Below, piece by piece: positions 22,498 through 34,385 of a stretch of 64,000 bases of DNA. Within the stretch, counting starts at the first letter, position 1; each line of letters starts with the position of its first letter. Made by a program: the position numbers and the translations under genes. The stretch spans positions 172,934 to 236,933 of the forward strand of contig VZTI01004084.1 of assembly GCA_013397865.1 (NCBI GenBank), read 5' to 3'. The DNA is from Struthidea cinerea. Taxonomy: Eukaryota; Chordata; Aves; Passeriformes; Corcoracidae. The notes under the pieces were generated by a model. That model saw only the letters and a list, made by a program, of their open reading frames with translations. It ran no database searches and was not told where the DNA came from.

Positions 22498-25400
22498 GTA
22501 AGAGAGCAGTCTGGCTGTGTCTGCATGCTGTTTTTAAGCCAGCATCTGTGCTTATGGACACTTGGGGAGCAGGTCCATGCCAGCTGGGTGCAGGCCAGGG
22601 TGCGGCTGCCTCAGCTGTGGCCCTGGCTGGAACCAAACCCAGCTCCTCCTTGAGCTGGCCCTGGTGCATGAGTGGTGTGCAGGGGTGCTCACGCAAGACC
22701 TTGGGGCTTGACCTTGGGGAAAAGTCTGAGAACACAGGCTGGGGTCACACGGTCTTGCGTGTAAAAGGGCCAAGACTCCTTGCCAGCTTGCCTGACTGTG
22801 AGCTGCTCCTGCAGGATGAGCTTGGGCAGAGGGCAGCAGCCCTTTCCACTGGCAATGGGCTGTGAGTGCTATGTCTGGCCTGTGGGAAACATGAGTCACT
22901 TATCCCTAACTAGTGGCTGTGACGGATGTCCCCATGACAGCTGGTGGTGGTCCTGCCTACCCCGCAGGGACATCGTGGGATCTCTAATGCCCCCCTCTAT
23001 GGTCCCTGGGCTGCAGAGTCCTGCAGGGGCCAGAGAGGACACTTGCCTGTGACAGGGGCAAGTATGGCTGCTGGGTGAATGTCCCCCTTTTCCACTCAGG
23101 AGGGATAGAGACACAGACCGTGGGATGCCTCTTCAGGCACTGAAATGTGGTGAGCGTAGGGGATGGCTATGAACAGGTCACAGCCAGTTTGGGTAAGGAA
23201 ATGAACTCACTGCCAGTAATAATATCAAAAGAACAGTAGAAAAATTACAGCTGTGAGCCTGGAATACAACACAAACACAAAATAAACCATAAAAGCCCCC
23301 AGAGAGAATTGCAGAGGTGCCTCCGCCCTTTTAGGTTGTCAGCAAATATCTCAATGGCAAAGTGAGTGGAAGGCATTGAAATGCACTCAAAATTCTGCAT
23401 CCCTCCAGGCTCACAATGTATGCACCTCGTAACTCAAGAAATGCAGGCACCAGCTGAATGGGCAGACAACATTTTTTAACCTCTTTCTATATAATTTTGT
23501 TTTTTCAATAGGGGAAAAGAGGCACTTGGACTAATGTATTAACAGGGTTCATTAATTTGTCTCCTTGAATAGCAAGATGAATGACAAACTCATGCTCAGT
23601 TATTTTCCAAGTCAAAGAATAGATTTAAAATTTTCTTTACACAAACAAAATTAATGGGGCCAAAATTTGTCAGTTGCTGCTGGCAAGTCTCTTCCAATGA
23701 AAATAGGTGTCCTTCACATAACAAAACCCTGTGCAGAGCCAGAGCCTGTAAGCAGTGCCTTGCATTTCTAAGCCTTTTTGAGCATGGACTATGACCATGA
23801 AATCTGTAACGTAAGGACCATGTTGTGATTCACAGCATGGGGAATAATTGGCAGCGACTGACTTGCCTAGTGGATACTACTGGCCTTCCAAGTAGACTTG
23901 CCCCAGCATTCCGAAATGAGTTCAATGTGAGCTGCTCGTGCACAAATGTTTGCATCGCTCTGGCTTTGCTAACTCGGTTGGAAGCAAATAATGATGTTAG
24001 CATTTGATGCTCAAAATTCAGGCTGCAGAGGTCTCAGGAGTTTCTTTCCTCCCTTGGAGCCAATGGTTTGTGTTGCTTTGGAGCCCAGTTACAGGAAGCA
24101 TTCAAGCATGTGCTGATCGAAGGATGGGGCTGAAAACAGGCTCCCAGGATAGAAGTGTGCGAAGTTCTTCGTTTTTCCCTGTAGTGTTTGCTGATGCTGC
24201 CCCATTCTGGTTCAAAAGCCTGCAAATATACTCATTGGCCAAATTCAGTGCTCCAGGCAACTTCCTTACCAAATTTGCCAGAAATTCATGTTCCAAAAAT
24301 GTCATATTTCAGTTCTGAAAAAAGGGTGTTTACAGTCCTCATTACTGTGGAATAATGTGGAAAATGTATAAAACATATCACTGCTGTCTTTAAGTACTTG
24401 TTTTTGACAAGTGGAGCTCATTTGATACTCTAAATGCTCAGAAGGTCATGCATAATCCCAGTCTCCCAGCCCAAACAAGCTTTGAATGAAGATCTGCGTG
24501 TCTTGGACTACATTTCCACTGTCTTATAACAACAGTCTCAGTCTCTCCCATCAAGAAGGGCTGTGCCAGCCACCCTTACTCCTACTCTCTTTGACGTGAT
24601 TGGAGGTACAACCCACACATATGCTCCAGGGGATGTTGGAATACATGTCCAAACACAGCCACATGGTGACCAGCCAACAGAAGCGACTGGCCAGTGGTCA
24701 CTATCGCAGACAGGTGACCCAGAATGCAGGGGCTGCTGAGTCCATCACCTTTCAGAGCCATGTGGACACAGACTGTGAGATTAAATGCCAAAATCATGGG
24801 GAAGACAGATGAGTAATTGAGCCCATAGTCTACTGAGAATGGAGGAAAGCACTTAAGAAAAAGAGCAGCTGGGCAAAGCACTTAACATGCACTTAACTTT
24901 AAGCCTGCAAGCAATTCGTTTTTGAGTATTCATAACTACAAGGAATCAAAAGAAGAAAAGTTGTCCTATATTATACTGATGAACAGATTCATATGCAGTA
25001 TAGTGTTCTGAGGATGGCCATATATTTTCCTTCCTTATTTTGTAAAGTTAGACCTTCCAGAGCTTTAAAAATATCCTGTTAATAATTCTTAGATTGATTA
25101 GTAGTTACTGAGAAGGAAAGGAAAATGATGACTGGGTCTCTATTCCTCAAAATTCACCAGGTAAACAGCCACTCTCCTTCCCCAGGGCTCTTATCAATGC
25201 TCCCCTTTAACACTGCATACTACAAGTCTGTGAATATGTAATGCTGAAAGAAACTCCAGCCCTGTGCAGTGTACAATCCATCCTTGTATCTTTATGCTGT
25301 ATGAGTCACAGTGCATTTAGAGATCTCCTTCCATCTAAGTGTGATCTATTTACAAGCATGCGTAGGTTTTCGTAGTTTCACAATAGCTGACAGAAGAGCA

Positions 25401-26504
25401 TAATTTATCTAAAAAATGTTCTGGCCTATTTGCTAGTCATGTGAGTATAGCTTTTTTTTTTTCTTCTTTTTTTTTTAAATTCAGTGTCTGACTCTAAATG
25501 CGAAGTAAAATTTTGTTCCTGCTCTGTCTGAGGTGATTTGTTTTCAAGAAACTTTCTCCTGACAGGCCTTTGACATGATGTTTTAACACAGAATAAATGA
25601 ATAAATGTGAATTTCACCCTTGTATTTCTTGTAGAATCCGCTATCTCCATGTACTGTGCATATTTCAGAAGTCAAGGCTATAAAGGCAAATAAAAGCCAC
25701 TGGATTGTGCCTAACTCAAAGCTGGTACAGAATATAACTTTTACAAGCCTCCCAAGATTAATTTAGACTCAGAAATCTTTATTATCCTCATTCCTTTGTT
25801 GAAAGTAATAACTGAAACCACAAACTACCATCAGAAGAACCACCCAAGCAGTGAGTTGGTCCCTGGCAGATCTTTTATATTAGACAACTGGGGCTAAATT
25901 CCATTTGTGTTTCTGTGCTTGATGTTCCTATTGACTAGCTCCAGGCAGCTGCCTGCTTACTGCCTTATTTAGGTCCTATGAATCACCCTCTGAGGCTCCC
26001 CCACTGCCATAAGGAGGTAGGTGAAATTTAGTTTTTTCTACACCTACTCAAAGACAAGGCCGGTTTCAGTGCAGCTGTGCCTGAGTGTGGGGCTGGGCCC
26101 ACACAGCTGCTGGCTCTCTCTCCACTGACCTGGCTGCACATACTCTTTCTTGCAGGTTCTCCATCTGTGTGTCATAGCAGTGATGTCGTCTTAGATTACA
26201 GCAGCAGGCAAAGACTTCTCCCTTTGTGCTTTCCTCCTGAATTGTATCAGACCATATGAAGCCGTGAGATAAATTAGAAATATGGAAATCCCAGGGGCTA
26301 TGGAAATAAAAGTGATCAGTGTTGCTTTGTGAAACATTTTGAGAGGTATTGTTGGAGCATCTGATATACAAGTTGGGTATTTAATCATTATCAGTGACTG
26401 GTAATTCAGCAAGACAATAAATTTAAAAAATGTAGCACTATGCAGAAAAGTGCAGCTCTCACTTTGGAGGGCTTTGCAGATCCCATTTACATTCACAGAC
26501 AGTG

Positions 26505-26542
26505 TCCCTAGGATATATGTATCCCTATGATATATGTGTCCC
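26505..26542. repeat. Period-17 tandem duplication
   Basis: Two 17-base units of the form TCCCTAKGATATATGTR lie side by side (26505-26521 and 26522-26538), followed by TCCC beginning a third. The two units differ at two positions. Confidence 0.85.
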
Positions 26543-29500
26543 ATAGATTGTGTTAGCATTAAATAAAGAATAACAACATAAAGCCCTGCAGTGGAGCATC
26601 ACTAGTCATGTCTATAGGCAGTAGTGGCCAGGCTGTATGATAAGACTCAGATATAGTCACTGATTATTCACACCAGGTACCTGGACACAGTGGGTTCTGC
26701 CTACACCTCTTTTGTGGATGCATTTCTGGGGTGTGGGAGCATGCAGTAATCATCTGTAGGCAGTTCTTTGCCCTAATACAGAAGAAGGACACAGCTTGTG
26801 TGTGTCCCTGGTCCAACAACAAGTCCAGGAGTTCCCACACAACCTGTGTAATTTTTTTATCAAAAGAAGTGATTTCTGCCCTGAGGTACATGTTCACACC
26901 TCACTCTTTGGAGTTTACTCCTGTACATCTGACAGCAGAATTTAAACACAGCACAGATCTACCAAATGAGAAACCATGAAGAATCCCTTTCATGAGGCAG
27001 CAATCCCCAAATCCCATGAAATAGCTCAGTGAAAGCCTCCTGCAGCCAACTATGCAGATAGTCCCTGTGGATTCAGGCAAGTGAGAGCTGTGCAGTTCTC
27101 ACCCTGTTGAAGTAAATAGAAAAAGCCTCAATGACTAAGTGCAGCCAAGATTTCATCCAGGAATATAAGCGCTGCAGTGCTTTATAACTTCCAATCCTGA
27201 TAACTGAAACATGGACAACCACTTGTTTGGCCATAGTTAAAAATATACTGTTGAAAGGGAACATAAAAGTGTTGCTAAGACCCTTTGGGCATCTCCCTAC
27301 TTGTGCCATAAAACCAGATGCTGAAAAACAAGAGGATTTGTTTCTAAAGGTTAATACTCTTTCCTTCATATTCAGAAATAGCACCGAGCTGCTTGGAGGA
27401 GTTGCTCCATCAAATACTTCAGTCATATTTTGCCAGGAATGGGAAGGCTGATTTCTTTGCTGCTGTTGGAAGTGCCCAGTCCCTGCATATTGTTGAATCA
27501 TTCTGTTGATGAGGACATATTTTCAGGGATTCTGCCTCTTGTATAGAGGTGTCTTGTGTTTTTGGAAAGGCTCACCTATACCACATGACAAGTATTTACA
27601 AATGGGGGGAAGGTGACCCTGAGCTTCCATTCAGGTTCTTATGAAGCCCATTTCTGCTCCTTTGCTTGTGCTCTTCATCAAGAACACAAAACTGTTCCAT
27701 ATTTATTTCTCTGATATTTCTCTACAGAAATGTATCCAAGTCAAAACTTCTCAGATACCAGAGAGGCGAGAACATTGCTGTATCTGAATCTTGAGCAAAA
27801 CTTGATAACTTACCTTCAATATTTTCCTTTGGCATACCATTTTTAAAACAGATCTAACAAGGAAAACACATGCAGACACATTCGTGATACCGGGGGGCAT
27901 TTAACTTTGGAGCAAATTATTTAGGGAGGTGTTTATGTTGTTCAAATCTCTATAGGGACATGTTCAACAAAAAGTTTGAGACATGATGCAGAGATCGGCT
28001 CCCGAGATTTTGTGTGTCACAAAAGATCCAGCTGCATGGTTTAAAAGTATCCTTCTATTCTTAGACTCTACATCTGTGTTGCCCTTGCCCCAGAGAGAAA
28101 AAAGGGTTGAACATGAAAAGAGTTGGCACACACACACTGTGAATCAAATGGGTTGAGGCCCAAGAGAGACAGAATCCTTTATATTTATGTCTGAATAAAT
28201 TTTTTATATATTTTTCCTTGTATGTTAAATATTTTTCCAGCTCCTGTGCTCTCATTGCACACCAAAAAGTATTTTTCTTTCATTTTTTCAATTTTGAGAA
28301 CTACTGCATGGATGTGAAAATTTTGCAGTAATTTGGTAATATTTGTGTCATTCTCACTAAAAAGGTAGCTCCAGTCCAAATCTATTAATTTCCATTCCCA
28401 TACTCAAGCATGTAAGTCATGCAAGTAAGACTCAGATGCAGCTCATAAGAAGTCTGTATGTATGCCAGGGAAGGGAATGGTCTCTTTTAGGTGGCCTCTT
28501 TAGTCTGGAATAGATTCCTCATTTTCGTCCTGCAAGTCATTTAAACATGTGAGTTTTGTTGTGTCACTAGAGGTGATCCAAAACAAGAAAATCTGACCTG
28601 AGAAAAAATTGTAAAATATTGTCTAGGAAAAAATTGGCCTAAAAACTTTCCCACTTACATTCAGGAGCTGCAACCGTCCCCCCTCCTATCTTCCTGTGTA
28701 GACAGAGTCACTGGGGCTTGTCTTGGTTCTCCCAGGTCTTGGCTGTGCAGCTGGGAATTGGGCAGCTGCACCTGAGGTGCTGTAGGATGCCAGCATCCTT
28801 GCCTGGACACTGGGAGCCAAGACCTGCTCCGAGCCAAAACTTGCAAGCTTCTCACATTTTGGAGTCACTGGGTCTCCAGGCTCAGGGCGTGCTGCCTGGC
28901 ATCCCGCTCAGTCCCGCAGGCCGGGGCTGGCTGCCAGCCTCACTCGCTGCACCACCACCCTTTCTCCAAGCAGAAGTCCCAGCTGCCAAGAGCCCGTGGC
29001 AGACCTGGTTGTCTGGGCTGGCCCAGCATCACAGACCCAGAGAGAGGGGCCCTGCTTGTGCATATCCTGCCCAGAATCCAGGCAGGGGTTTGCTTATTTA
29101 ATTTGGTGAAAGCTTGAACAAACAAGAGATTTTGCAAACAGAGACTTTGCAGGAGTAGAAACAAAAGATTTTCCCATGAAGTGTAGTTCTGTCAGGAATG
29201 TTCCTTGCCATGTTTTCTATGACTAGGGTAGCCTCTGGAGTGAGCAAGACGTTTCTTTTCAAAGAATGCACATAGAATCTAGGATATGAAGGAATGAGCC
29301 CTCCTCACTGGTGTTTCTTATTAGCCACTACATCAATCTGTACTACCATTCTCACCTTCCACAGATTTTTGAGAGATAAACTAATCCCGTCATGATGGAG
29401 CCTGACCAGTCCAGACCAGATGCCCCTAAGAGCAAGGAGTTGGTCTAAGGATTCCTTCTGATCCTTAAAGGTTTGTAATGCAAACCTTTCATAATTGTGC

Positions 29501-31210
29501 TGATCTTCAAAGAAGGGATGTGAAAATTCATGATGGGGATGTCAAGTCACAAGAGTTGATATTTAAAAAAATATATCATTTGCCGGGACTGCCAGCTGCT
29601 GGCCAGACCCTGAATTAGCTGCCTTCCTCAAACAGAGATGTCCCCCATCTGCTGAATAAAACGCTCCTTTTGTGCACATTTTCACAGCTGAGGTTTGAAC
29701 TAAAAGCCTTGTGGCCTGCAGACATCAGCTTCACAAAGACAGCCAAAAAGTTTCTTGCTCTGGACTAGACAGGCAGGAAACTAAAACCTTTCTCAGCTGG
29801 AAGTATTCTTTGCCTATCTCACAACATCCCTTCCAATCATATAAAAATCTTTGAAGGAGAACATCTCCCTGCAATCCTTCACAGAGTGAATCCACTCAGG
29901 CAAGGCATATTTTGGGGAAGGAGCCAGATTTGCTTGGTGGTCCTGGCTTTTGGCATCCACCATGACTCAGTAGGGAAGAGAGAATAAATAAAATACTATT
30001 AAGAGGTACAACAATGTTACCAAATGAGATTGTGCCTTTCCCAATTAGAGTTGTTTTTTCTATCTCCATATGTTGCATATTACAGAGCCCTTTTGTTGGT
30101 AAACATATCCATGGCTCCCTGCAGTGGTGCCAGGGCCACTCACCAGCAACTTGGAGACTGAAATTGTGCGTGATGTCTGATATGCCATGCAAAGATGGTC
30201 TTGTTTCCATGTGTACTCTACTATAACACAGAGAGGCTCTGAGAAGCTGGAAGCTGTGGCAGTTGGCACAGTGCTTCTTCCACAGGTAACCCTCCCTAAG
30301 AGAAATGAGGGGGGTTGGGAACAGTCTTAGTGATTTTTGTTTCTTTGTATAGCAGGTCCACAGTAATAATAAAGCAACTAAAAGATTTCCAAATGCCCCT
30401 GAGCTCTGAGCCCTTACCAAGGCCTGTGGCAGTGGTACGTTTGTGAGTCAGGCAGTGTCATCGCAGTTTGTAGCTGACAGATGAAGCAAAGTGATTTTTC
30501 CCAGCGCTTAGACACAGGAGCTGGTAACAGGGACTTAACAACTCCCTGTGCATCAGCCGAGCTGTGTCTGTGTTTCTGCTCTCAGCCCACAGAAGATCCA
30601 GCTTAACTGTCTTTCTCTAGAAAGGACCAAGTAGAGCTGTTACCTGGCCTTTAGTGGCAGACTTAGAGGTTTTAAACACATGTACAGACAGTTGCTGGGG
30701 CTTAGTGATTCCATGAGTATCTGCATATGATGGTAACTCGCTTTTGTGCTAAGCTTTGAAATTACCTGGCACTTTGTTGGCAGACCATGCAATAAAATTA
30801 CCAAATCCTGGTCCTTGGAGCTGTGCTTTAAGCACTGGCCTGTCAGTTCATTTAAAGCTGCAGCAAACCAGGCACAACTTTGTAACAAAGCTGGAGCATG
30901 AACCACAGGAGACTGGATTTTCTAGTGTAGGTACAGTATGGGCTTTGAAATAGGATCTGTGTCTGACTCCAGCTGTTTCTTCATTAGTCTTCCCAGGCTG
31001 AGTAAAAGCTGATGGGCACCAGAAAATTTCTGTGTCATCTATTTCTCCATTAATTGCTCCACATGTGTGGTTCAAGAGTGATGTAAATCATCATCTCCCT
31101 CACTCTATTTATCTGTTTCTTCAACAGGCTCTCATGGTAACCAGCGACTACTGTATTTAAAGAATGCAGTGTACCACACCTACTCGGTACAGCGCTTTGC
31201 AATGGAATAG

Positions 31211-31308
31211 TGAGAGAAACAGGGAAAGAAAGAGGAAAAGAAAGAGACAGAAAAAGAGAAAGACAAAAAGAGTGAGATAGAGATGAAGGTTAAAAAAAAA
31301 AGATAGAA
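31211..31308 (+). repeat. Polypurine (GA-rich) tract
   Basis: Nearly 100 bases made almost entirely of A and G on the + strand, built from irregular GAAA, GAGA and AGAG units and ending in a run of ten A. It is low-complexity sequence; long purine tracts can form triplex structures and slow polymerases. Confidence 0.85.
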
Positions 31309-33479
31309 CCTCATGTCCTTTATCAGAAAAAGGGAAAGATTAGATTTATTTCTGGAGTGACTGTGAATACCAGATCAGCTAACTGCAGTTTAGGAGGTCT
31401 TTCTATATGGTCTACCCAGTCCCAGTTATTTTAATTCTGTGTTGCCAGCTGGCCTCTGCAGAAATCTATTCAGGGTTCAATTCTAAACAGTAATGTTTGG
31501 GAAAAGCACAATCTAAACCAGACAGATCTGTATGTGTTTAGGTTTTGCTTTCTTTCCACTTTTAAATATTAAAAATTGACTCCAGCTGTGGGGTAAAGTA
31601 ACGCCCAACCTATAAAGACACCGACAAATAAATCACAATGCAATTTGCTGTGCATTTCTGAGGTCTAAACACCAGCTCTTGAAAGGAATTTTCCATGATT
31701 ACATCTTGGGAAGATATCTTAACTACCAGCAACTTGTTTGACTTTTATGTTTCTTAAAAGTCATCCCATTCCAGCAGGGCCAAACCCTGCCATTACTTCT
31801 TCTCTGTCGCATATCTCAGGAGTTAACTAAGCTATCTGATGCTACTTAGGACACATGCAAAGCTTCACTCTCCCTCTCTAGCATGCTGTTAAGCAGAATA
31901 GTTACCTTGTGTGTCTATATTCCTCTTTTTACAAGGGTAAATCACTGATCGACTGGTCACTCCCCTCAGCTGATCAATTCTGTTTGTGTCCCCATCTTTG
32001 CTGTGGCAAGTTTAGGCAGCCTTGCCTGAAGCTAAAGCTTTTATTACTGTTCATCTCAAAGTCACTGAAGAGCAGAAGGTTTCCCGCTTCATCGGGGCGC
32101 TGCCCAGAAAAGTCAAGTTTAGCTCCTGAATTCTTATCCAGCTCACCCTGGCTCATTTTGTGGCTCCCAGCAGTCACTCCTGCCTGTCCTACATTTCTTC
32201 CTCAAAATGCATAAATATTTAGTGTTTGAGAAAGGAAGAAGACGTAAATTCCATTGTAAAGGCACTGCACTTCTCTTTTTCAGGGAGCAGCCATTAATCC
32301 ACAGAGTCCTGTTAATCTACAGAGCCGGGGTAATAATCTAGACATAGCTCTGATGCTGATATCATATTTTTAAATTTCTAAATTAGCTTACAATTGAAAA
32401 AAGCTGTCTTTGAACCCAAACCCCTTGAACTATCCTATTTCAATTATTTACAAAACATTAAAAAAAGAAAGTTTCTGGCCATTGCCCTGTTCCTGCCAAA
32501 AGTTTGCAATGTAAATTTTTTGTGGGGAAAAATAATTAAAGTAAAAATTCCTGACCAGTTCTGCTCTGCATGGCATTTCACTGGCGCTTACTCTGGATCT
32601 GCAAGTTGGTCTCCCCTTGAGAGCCAGCCTGCGGAATGCCTGCCCAGCCAGGGAGGGGATTTAAGAGGTTCCTGCTGTTCTCTGCCTCCAGCTACGCTAC
32701 TGCTGCCTTTGTGGCACTGGCTCAGTGCTTTGTGTAGTTTTGTTCTGGACCAGATCAGCAAAAAATAAAAAGAAAAGCGTCTGCTAAAATATGTTTTTGT
32801 TTCCTCTGGATCAGTTCCCCGATTCAGCCAAAGCTTTACACTGTCCTGACGAGGGCAATAGAGAAGAAATTGCTGGTGGAGATACTTGGAGCATCTTGCA
32901 CATCAGCCTGGTCACTGGAGGAACCCTGAAGTGCAACTTTACTTTTAAAACACATTATTGGGCCCACAAACAAGTTTTGTCCCAACACCTTTGCCATCCC
33001 TGTTGAAACACCTATACACAGATTCACTCCTGAGCAGTGTCAGACCATTCTTCAGAGCACCATCCTCCCCCTGTTCAGCCAAATTGTTAATGTATTACTT
33101 GTTACTCTCAGGAAGAGTGGTAAGAACTCTTCTTCATCTGGAAATCCAAAAAGGAGAAACAAGGGCATGTTCTTAAGCTGAGTAGAAACTGTACCCATAA
33201 GAATAAGGTAACTGAGAAAGACTTGAAGGGCCCAAAGCTGTTGCCAACAACAAGAGTTGCAAAAATATCCAACCAAACCAAAAAGGTTTCAGTGAATGTA
33301 GCTGATGTAGAAGGTGAAGAAATACCACCAAAAAGACTGGAAAATGCAAAGTTTTAAAAGGACGCACAGTGCATTTAATAGTAACAAGGGGACAGTGTGT
33401 TAGAACAAAGCAGGGGGGATATATGTGAAGTTTATTGTGATGAGTGATATTTCACGTCGGACAGTTTAACAAAACTTGG

Positions 33480-34385
33480 GAGACAAAAAAGAATTATCAA
33501 AAGCAATCTCTAACCAGAAGGAATTGACTCCAAATCGTGACAATATCACAGAGCTAAGAGAGATAAAAATACCTGCCATTAAAAAGGGTGAGAGGTGGAG
33601 AGAGGGTCTGGAAATGTACAACTTAGAGAGCTTTGCAATGATTTAAAGTTATTCAAATAAATGCACATATATAGGAGCACCTAGAGAAAAAATATAAGAA
33701 ACAGGAGCAGGGAATTGTCAGGAACACATCACGTTAAAGTAATGTTCTTTCCCCCTTTGAAAAGAAATTTACATCATGGAAAAGGGGAAGGAGATGTGAT
33801 GTGTCTCAACTTCAGTAATATTTTTCACATTTTTCTGATGTTCTCATGCAGAAACTTAGCAGTCAGGCCTAGCTGAAACTGCTATGGGAAGGATGCACAA
33901 ACACTTGCAAAATGTAATTAAAAAGGTACTCAGAAAGTAGATCTCAAGAATTACCTGACAAACAGGAATTGTTGCATATGTGAGGTTTCATAGAAATCTG
34001 TCCTAAGCTTGGTACCATCCTGCATTTTCATAAATTACTTGAATGATGGAAGACCAAACATACTTGTGAAATTCACACATGACCACCACATTGGCAGGCT
34101 TTTGGTGGGGCCAGGAGAGGAATTTTAAATGATATTGATAAATTTAAGAAATGGTCTGAAAGCAATTAGGTGAAATTCAATAAGGGCAAGCACAAATTCC
34201 TAGACTCAGGATGGGAAAAATCTATCACATAAAGACAAAATAAATGCAGGAATGTCTCTTTCTAAAAATAAGGCAATATTTGAAGCAGAAAGGAATCAAA
34301 ATTGCAGTCCAATTTTTGTGAATCCTGTGGGCATTGAGAGTATCAAGTAATAAATGGGCACTCCTCTAAGACTTAAGCCTTAACT
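33480..34385 (+). mobile_element. Ancient CR1 LINE, internal ORF2 segment, + strand
   Basis: This is a heavily decayed CR1 of the old amniote type, in the opposite orientation to the copy at 18029. Recognisable steps in order are GGAGCACCTAGAG; GGGAATTGTCAGGAACACATCACG (family: AGTCAACATGGATTTGTCA...); GATGTGATGTGTCTCAACTTC; CATTTTCATAAATTACTTGAATGATGG; AAGAAATGGTCTGAAAGCAAT; and AAATTCAATAAGGGCAAGCAC. It contains neither the endonuclease nor the CR1 3' tail, so both ends appear lost. More decayed CR1 sequence may continue left to about 33100, but I could not confirm that. Confidence 0.75.
33793..34200 (+). pseudogene. Ancient CR1 reverse-transcriptase remnant
   Basis: Three reverse-transcriptase landmarks are in one frame: DVMCLNFSNIFH at 33793-33828 (family DVVYLDFSKAFD; the catalytic D is now N), VPSCIFINYLNDG from 34012 (family GPVLFNIFINDLDDG), and FTHD at 34072-34083 where FADD is expected, so one of the two active-site aspartates is replaced by H. 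After a frameshift the next landmark KKWSESN, a stop, then VKFNKGK follows from 34146 (family EKWSEVNRMKFNKDK). In-frame stops occur between landmarks. It is a fossil with no product; I am confident of the family but not of the subfamily. Confidence 0.75.

Larger units (their letters stand above)
22498..33479. other. Unannotated sequence with two GC-rich patches
   Basis: No gene, RNA gene or interspersed repeat recognised with confidence in about 11 kb. Two GC-rich patches, 22540-23110 and 28670-29090, hold most of the longer overlapping frames (up to 153 codons); neither looks like a CpG island with a promoter. Other items are T-rich runs at 25452-25476, a period-17 tandem at 26505-26542, a 174-codon minus-strand frame (29896-30420) without recognisable features, and a purine tract at 31211-31308. 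Confidence 0.5.

Noticed and set aside
22404..22865. 153-codon + strand frame as a gene
   Set aside because: It sits in a GC-rich patch, a consensus splice donor lies inside it, and a 115-codon antisense frame overlaps. No homology or codon signal is evident.
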